Origin: Rhodospirillales bacterium | GTDB taxonomy: Bacteria > Pseudomonadota > Alphaproteobacteria > BOG-932 > Roseiterribacteraceae | Assembly (NCBI GenBank): GCA_003165335.1 | Contig: PLTD01000121.1 | Location: 1-52,312 of the forward strand | Direction of reading: 5' to 3' | DNA length: 52,312 bases | Part shown: positions 49,165-52,312 of the stretch, piece by piece | Layout of the letters: every line of letters starts with the position of its first letter | How positions within the stretch are numbered: position 1 is the stretch's first letter | Notes under the pieces: model-generated | Told to the model about the DNA's origin: nothing | The model's input: the letters and a program-made list of their open reading frames with translations, nothing else | The model's database searches: none | Translations under genes and position numbers: made by a program

Positions 49165-49581
49165 ATGAACCTAGTCGTACTTATTGTTGATGATGAGCTA
49201 CTCATAGCTGAGGAGACGTCAATTGGGCTGGAGCTGGAGGGATACCAAACTCTGATAGCCGAATCAGCCGGCGAGGCTCTCGATATTTTAGCCACTCGCC
49301 CCGACGTAGGCGTGTTAGTAACTGACGTCCGCATGCCTGGCGTAGACGGCATAGCTTTGGCAAACCAATTACTTGCGAGTCGTAGAAATCATGACTTGCT
49401 GAGCGTAATACTCATGACAGGGCATGCTGAGGATATTCCGCCCAAGGGTGTAGCGGCATGCATCGCCAAGCCATTCTCAATGTCCACCTTGGTAAAACTT
49501 GTTGCGCAATCGATCAGCGACGTACGGACAAAGCGCAATAATGCAATAGACGAATTAGAGACGTCTCTTTTACTACTTTAG
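49165..49581 (+). CDS. Receiver-only response regulator
   Basis: A 138-residue receiver with Asp9/Asp10, phosphoacceptor Asp54, Thr85 and Lys102 in AKPF, followed by a short C-terminal tail with no output domain. Such proteins act as phosphate sinks or bind partner proteins. The start at 49165 (MNLVVLIVDDE) has an AAGGG site; a longer frame from 49117 adds 16 unrelated residues. It diverges from the CACHE kinase, so it may be a branch target of one of the two kinases. Confidence 0.85.
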   Translation: MNLVVLIVDDELLIAEETSIGLELEGYQTLIAESAGEALDILATRPDVGVLVTDVRMPGVDGIALANQLLASRRNHDLLSVILMTGHAEDIPPKGVAACIAKPFSMSTLVKLVAQSISDVRTKRNNAIDELETSLLLL

Positions 49582-49591
49582 GGTCCGGCGA

Positions 49592-49610
49592 TTGCGCTCG
49601 TTAGGCGCAA
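49592..49610. terminator. Possible terminator hairpin between two regulator genes
   Basis: TTGCGC-TCGTTAG-GCGCAA forms a 6-bp stem just past the receiver-only gene stop and between converging genes. No strong T run follows on the plus strand. Confidence 0.4.
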
Positions 49611-49727
49611 AAGCGATATTTCAGCCGTACGAAATTGCTTTGGCTCCAATCAGTAGTACCAAGTCGCATCGAGTGTGGGGTTGCTGGAAAACCGTATCTG
49701 GCTACAAATAAAGGCCGCCAGTCGCGT

Positions 49728-50183
49728 TCAAGCTTTTGGCGGTTTCGCTTTGTTACGATAGCGCCCCTTCTGACGCCGATCGCGGGCGGATCGATAAGCT
49801 CTTTCCGTCGAATCCAGCAGTGCCCTGAGGCTCACAGGTTTGGACAAGAACTCAAACACGCCGATTCGCTTTGCTTCTGCAGCATCGTCCACGGTGCCAT
49901 CGCCCGTCAGCAAGACCACCTCTGTGGTGTTTGAAGTGTCCTGCTTATCGCAAACCCACTTGGCTAGGCTGAGGCCGTCAGCGCCAGCCATTCGAAGGTC
50001 GCTAAGCAAAACTGTGAGGCTTTTGTCAGCGTTGAGTTTTTCCCAAGCGGAAGTGGCGTCTGATGCACTTTCGACATGCCACCCGGCAGCGATCAGAGAT
50101 TCCGTCAGTTCCTCCAGAAACCCGGGTTCGTCATCGACAACTAATATTCGATGTTCTGAAGACCAATGTGCTAAATTTGCCAT
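49728..50183 (-). CDS. Receiver-only response regulator with basic tail
   Basis: A 151-residue receiver with Asp17/Asp18, phosphoacceptor Asp62, Thr93 and Lys115 in SKPV, followed by a strongly basic C-terminal tail (about 130-151, rich in Arg and Lys). The receiver is of the type fused to NtrC- or FixJ-like outputs, but no output domain follows. The basic tail could bind nucleic acid or a partner, which is inference. It converges with the other receiver-only gene. Confidence 0.82.
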   Translation of the reverse strand: MANLAHWSSEHRILVVDDEPGFLEELTESLIAAGWHVESASDATSAWEKLNADKSLTVLLSDLRMAGADGLSLAKWVCDKQDTSNTTEVVLLTGDGTVDDAAEAKRIGVFEFLSKPVSLRALLDSTERAYRSARDRRQKGRYRNKAKPPKA

Positions 50184-50495
50184 GATAATCCCGTCTATCG
50201 CAAGGTTTTGCCGAACATGGTGATGCGAGCTTCTCTCGCTGCAAAATCACGCTTGGCGTTCAAGTTTCCTTGCACGGTCATCGCGGACGGATAATGCAGT
50301 CTCCGCCCATTTCCAACAAGTACGACTTTGTCGAATTTTGTCTCATCACGTGGAGAACTGTGTCCGTTGCATCATTTGGCGCATCGCGAGACTACGAATA
50401 GAGCGAAATAGATCAAGTAATGCCACGCCGAACACTAGCCATCGTCAGACATCGAGGGTCCGTTTAGCAAGGAAACCCGCGAAGAACTGAAGCAG

Positions 50496-50546
50496 GGCGC
50501 GCCCCGGAGAGACTCGAACTCCCAGCCCTCTAATCCGAAGTCTCTG
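50496..50546 (-). pseudogene. tRNA-Arg-like 3' half (possible attachment scar)
   Basis: Read on the minus strand the segment has a proper T arm, GGGAG-TTCGAGT-CTCTC (50507-50523), an acceptor-like CGGGGCGCGCC end, and an anticodon-loop-like CTTCGGA. D arm and 5' acceptor strand are absent, and the anticodon stem does not pair well. It resembles the 3' half of tRNA-Arg, the part that integrases usually duplicate. No integrase is seen in the window. Confidence 0.5.
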
Positions 50547-50691
50547 GAATATCAGGATCTTATGGGCCGAAATGGCCACTTTTTTGAACGCCATCAGGCC
50601 CTTTGACCAAATTCGACTTAACCGTGATAACGATGATCAGCCAGGATGACCCGCAGGTGCCGACAGTCGCTGCAGGGGAAGACCGAGGGAC

Positions 50692-50719
50692 GGTTGGCCT
50701 AAGCACGCTTAGCCCAACC
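50692..50719. terminator. Strong hairpin, terminator- or REP-like
   Basis: A 13-bp stem with one mismatch, GGTTGGCCTAAGC against GCTTAGCCCAACC, and a 2-base loop. There is no T run on either side, so it may be a repeat element or an mRNA-end structure rather than a standard terminator. Confidence 0.45.
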
Positions 50720-50844
50720 GGATGCTTTGTACCATCGAGTAAGTTGACCCCGCATTTGGGGCCGCATATCAACCTGATGGACAATAGCGACACTAGATAG
50801 AAAAACTCCAATGGCCAGCCGAACGGTGTCGGGGGGATCTGAAG

Positions 50845-51420
50845 ATGGAACAAACGAGCTTCGGCGATGCCTCGCTGGAAGGCGCTCAGCACCCCATCCA
50901 CAGGGTTTGGCCGCCTATAATCGCGATAGCGTTATCGGGAATATTATGCTGGTTTTGGCTGATTCCCGGAGTTTCCGTTGAGTTGTCTCCTAAAGCTAGC
51001 GTCGATGGTAATATCAGCACATTGGATCAAGTTGCTGATAACGACATCCCCGCTGCCTTGGGTACGATGAGCGGGTCGGCAGATTTTTTAGGACAATTTA
51101 AATCGCGCAAAGATGGTTGCCCGGTGCCACTCGCGTGGGTTTCACTCGCGCGGACGTCAGGGGCTGTATCAGGGAAAGTGCGCTTACGGTCCGGTAGTTA
51201 TTATTCACCGGAATTTGAGCCGGGTGATTTACCCTTGCGCGTCGCAATTCCATATCCTGGCTCATACGAGGCTGGCCACGGCGCGTTGGAAGTGATCAGC
51301 GTTGGCGGCAACACCACAGTCGCTCTGTTTCCAGCATGGCAAGTCGTAGCCGGAGGGGCGCGAACGGTAAGGCAAGTCGTTTGGCAACCCTCAAAGCGTT
51401 GTGCCAACAGCAATGGGTAA
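50845..51420 (+). CDS. One-helix membrane protein paired with an AAA+ ATPase
   Basis: A 191-residue protein with one membrane helix (about 23-42) and a C-terminal domain of about 100 residues with a conserved look: [37 protein letters not shown] (about 112-148, quoted in part) and [11 protein letters not shown] do not recognise the domain. Orientation suggests the C-terminal part is periplasmic. A GGGGGG-containing site lies before the ATG. The stop overlaps the next gene start by 8 bases, so it is probably translated together with the AAA+ protein. Function unknown. Confidence 0.65.
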   Translation: MEQTSFGDASLEGAQHPIHRVWPPIIAIALSGILCWFWLIPGVSVELSPKASVDGNISTLDQVADNDIPAALGTMSGSADFLGQFKSRKDGCPVPLAWVSLARTSGAVSGKVRLRSGSYYSPEFEPGDLPLRVAIPYPGSYEAGHGALEVISVGGNTTVALFPAWQVVAGGARTVRQVVWQPSKRCANSNG

Positions 51421-52312
51421 AAGCTTGCAATGGTTGAAGGCGCAGCTGGGCCCATCGCCGTTGCTCAGTGTCAGTATGTTGATAATGACGGTACTGGCGG
51501 TCCTTTCGGCCTTTCATATCAGTCCTTCACTTCCGCCTTGGTTAGGCTACGCCGCCTTCATTATCCTGGTCGCCGTCGCGAATGTGTACTCGACAAATCG
51601 TGTGATCCGATTATGGCCCCGCGTTGTCGAAGGGTCTCCGGCCGGGACTTTTCGAATACTGACGCGTGCGGCTCTCAAGCTTCAACAGGGAGCCGAGGAG
51701 GACCGTGGCAGGTTGGCGAATACTGCGGCGTTCCTCGAATTAGAGCAAATGATCGGTCTCGCTACCGTTAAGGCAGAAATCGACACCCTTATTCAACGGC
51801 TAAAGGTAGAAGCTGCTCGCCGCGATCGCGGGCTCCCTGTCGCTCCGATTTCCCTGCACATGGTATTTACTGGGCCTCCCGGGGTGGGAAAAACGGTTGT
51901 GGCCCGTCTATATGGTGCCATCCTAGGGGATCTAGGCGTCCTAGAAAAAGGCCATCTGGTCGAAACCGACCGATCTGGGTTGGTTGCCGGATATGTTGGT
52001 CAGACAGCGTTAAAGACGAAGGCGCAGATTGCCGAGGCCCTCGATGGGATCCTGTTCATCGACGAAGCCTATGCTCTAGGGGCGGGCATCAATGGTCAGG
52101 GTGACTCTTTTGGCCAGGAAGCCATCGACACCTTGCTTAAAGAAATGGAAGATAAACGAGATCGTTTGGTTGTCATTGTCGCCGGTTACCCTGAACAGAT
52201 GCAACAATTTCTGGCCAGCAACCCTGGACTCCCCTCGCGATTCACCAAGACAATTCGCTTCGATAGCTATAGCCCCGACGAGCTGGTATCGATCATGCAC
52301 ACAATGGCGAGC
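51413..52312 (+). CDS. Membrane-anchored CbxX/SpoVK-type AAA+ ATPase (3' end beyond window)
   Basis: The frame is open from ATG 51413 to the window end (300 codons). Two membrane helices lie at about 17-35 and 43-59. The AAA+ domain follows: Walker A GPPGVGKT (154-161), the CbxX-type GYVGQTA (193-199), Walker B ILFIDEA (213-219), sensor 1 region VVIVAGYP (253-260) and an arginine-finger-like NPGLPSRF (270-277). The family includes rubisco activase CbbX and SpoVK-type remodelling ATPases, which are usually soluble. The membrane anchor is unusual. No rubisco genes are visible. It overlaps the preceding one-helix protein gene, suggesting a membrane complex (inference). Confidence 0.8.
   Translation, partial: MGKSLQWLKAQLGPSPLLSVSMLIMTVLAVLSAFHISPSLPPWLGYAAFIILVAVANVYSTNRVIRLWPRVVEGSPAGTFRILTRAALKLQQGAEEDRGRLANTAAFLELEQMIGLATVKAEIDTLIQRLKVEAARRDRGLPVAPISLHMVFTGPPGVGKTVVARLYGAILGDLGVLEKGHLVETDRSGLVAGYVGQTALKTKAQIAEALDGILFIDEAYALGAGINGQGDSFGQEAIDTLLKEMEDKRDRLVVIVAGYPEQMQQFLASNPGLPSRFTKTIRFDSYSPDELVSIMHTMAS

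Larger units (their letters stand above)
50184..50844. other. 661-base gene-poor region
   Basis: No convincing protein gene is seen. It holds a tRNA-like 3' fragment (about 50496-50546) and a strong hairpin (50692-50719). Short frames on either strand here have no motif or ribosome-site support. It marks a change from the signalling block to an accessory module. Confidence 0.6.

Noticed and set aside
50560-50901. 113-codon minus-strand frame before the AAA+ module
   Set aside because: It spans the hairpin and overlaps the start of the one-helix protein gene, with no supported start or motif.
1-52312. CRISPR arrays, insertion sequences, rRNA genes or complete tRNA genes
   Set aside because: No repeat-spacer pattern, transposase gene, rRNA sequence or full cloverleaf was seen on reading; only the tRNA-like fragment near 50.5 kb.

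Overview
The window is a bacterial chromosome segment dominated by one large flagellar gene cluster (about 5.3-42.9 kb). It is flanked on the left by surface-polysaccharide and small-molecule metabolism genes, and on the right by a two-component signalling block and the start of an accessory region. The flagellar proteins are of the alphaproteobacterial type: FlaF, FlbT, a DUF1217 protein, a MotE-like protein and a short CheY-linked set, with no FliD, FliS or FliO in the window. I infer an alphaproteobacterium. Sphingomonadales is my best guess, from recall of family features and not from any search.

Left flank (1-5.3 kb): a truncated GT-C-like membrane glycosyltransferase (minus) diverges from an acyltransferase-3 family membrane protein (plus). 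After a small four-helix membrane protein and a short-chain dehydrogenase, a 3-keto-5-aminohexanoate-cleavage family enzyme (minus) diverges from a class II aldolase/adducin family protein (plus).

Flagellar cluster: (a) a minimal CheA (minus) diverges from cheY-fliK-flgD (plus). (b) A minus operon motA - large secreted repeat protein - flgF - flgG - flgA - flgH - secreted FliL paralogue converges on flgD. (c) A lytic transglycosylase (plus, TTG start) is the probable muramidase half of FlgJ. (d) A minus operon motB-flgE-flgK-flgL-flgI. (e) A minus operon fliF-fliH-fliN-fliP-fliG, with fliG last, diverges from fliL-fliM-motE-like (plus). (f) A minus operon flgB-flgC-fliE-fliQ-flhA-fliR-flhB diverges from fliI (plus). 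(g) Minus genes flagellin, then flaF-flbT-DUF1217. (h) A minus pair, rod-binding FlgJ domain and FlgN-like protein. (i) A plus-strand protein with two ParB-like modules overlaps, tail to tail, a FliJ-like coiled coil. Together these encode most of the basal body, export gate, hook, stator and filament. The regulators (sigma factors, FleQ/FlbD-type activators, FlhF/FlhG) are not in the window.

Signalling block (42.9-50.2 kb): a CtrA/OmpR-like protein with a degraded receiver, a globin-coupled histidine kinase, an OmpR-type response regulator, a CACHE-type membrane histidine kinase, and two receiver-only response regulators. The two kinases share a paralogous PAS-HisKA-HATPase half but carry different sensors.

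Right end (50.2-52.3 kb): a 660-base gene-poor stretch holds what looks like the 3' half of a tRNA-Arg (possible attachment scar) and a strong hairpin. It is followed by a one-helix membrane protein overlapping a membrane-anchored CbxX-type AAA+ ATPase that runs off the window.

Regulatory signals seen by eye: several -24/-12 (sigma-54-like, GG-N10-GC) sites before flgB, fliI and fliF and more weakly before flaF and flagellin; palindromes in the fliF/fliL and flgB/fliI divergent regions; and a recurrent ATTTCGCA element near motility gene starts. None of these was tested computationally.
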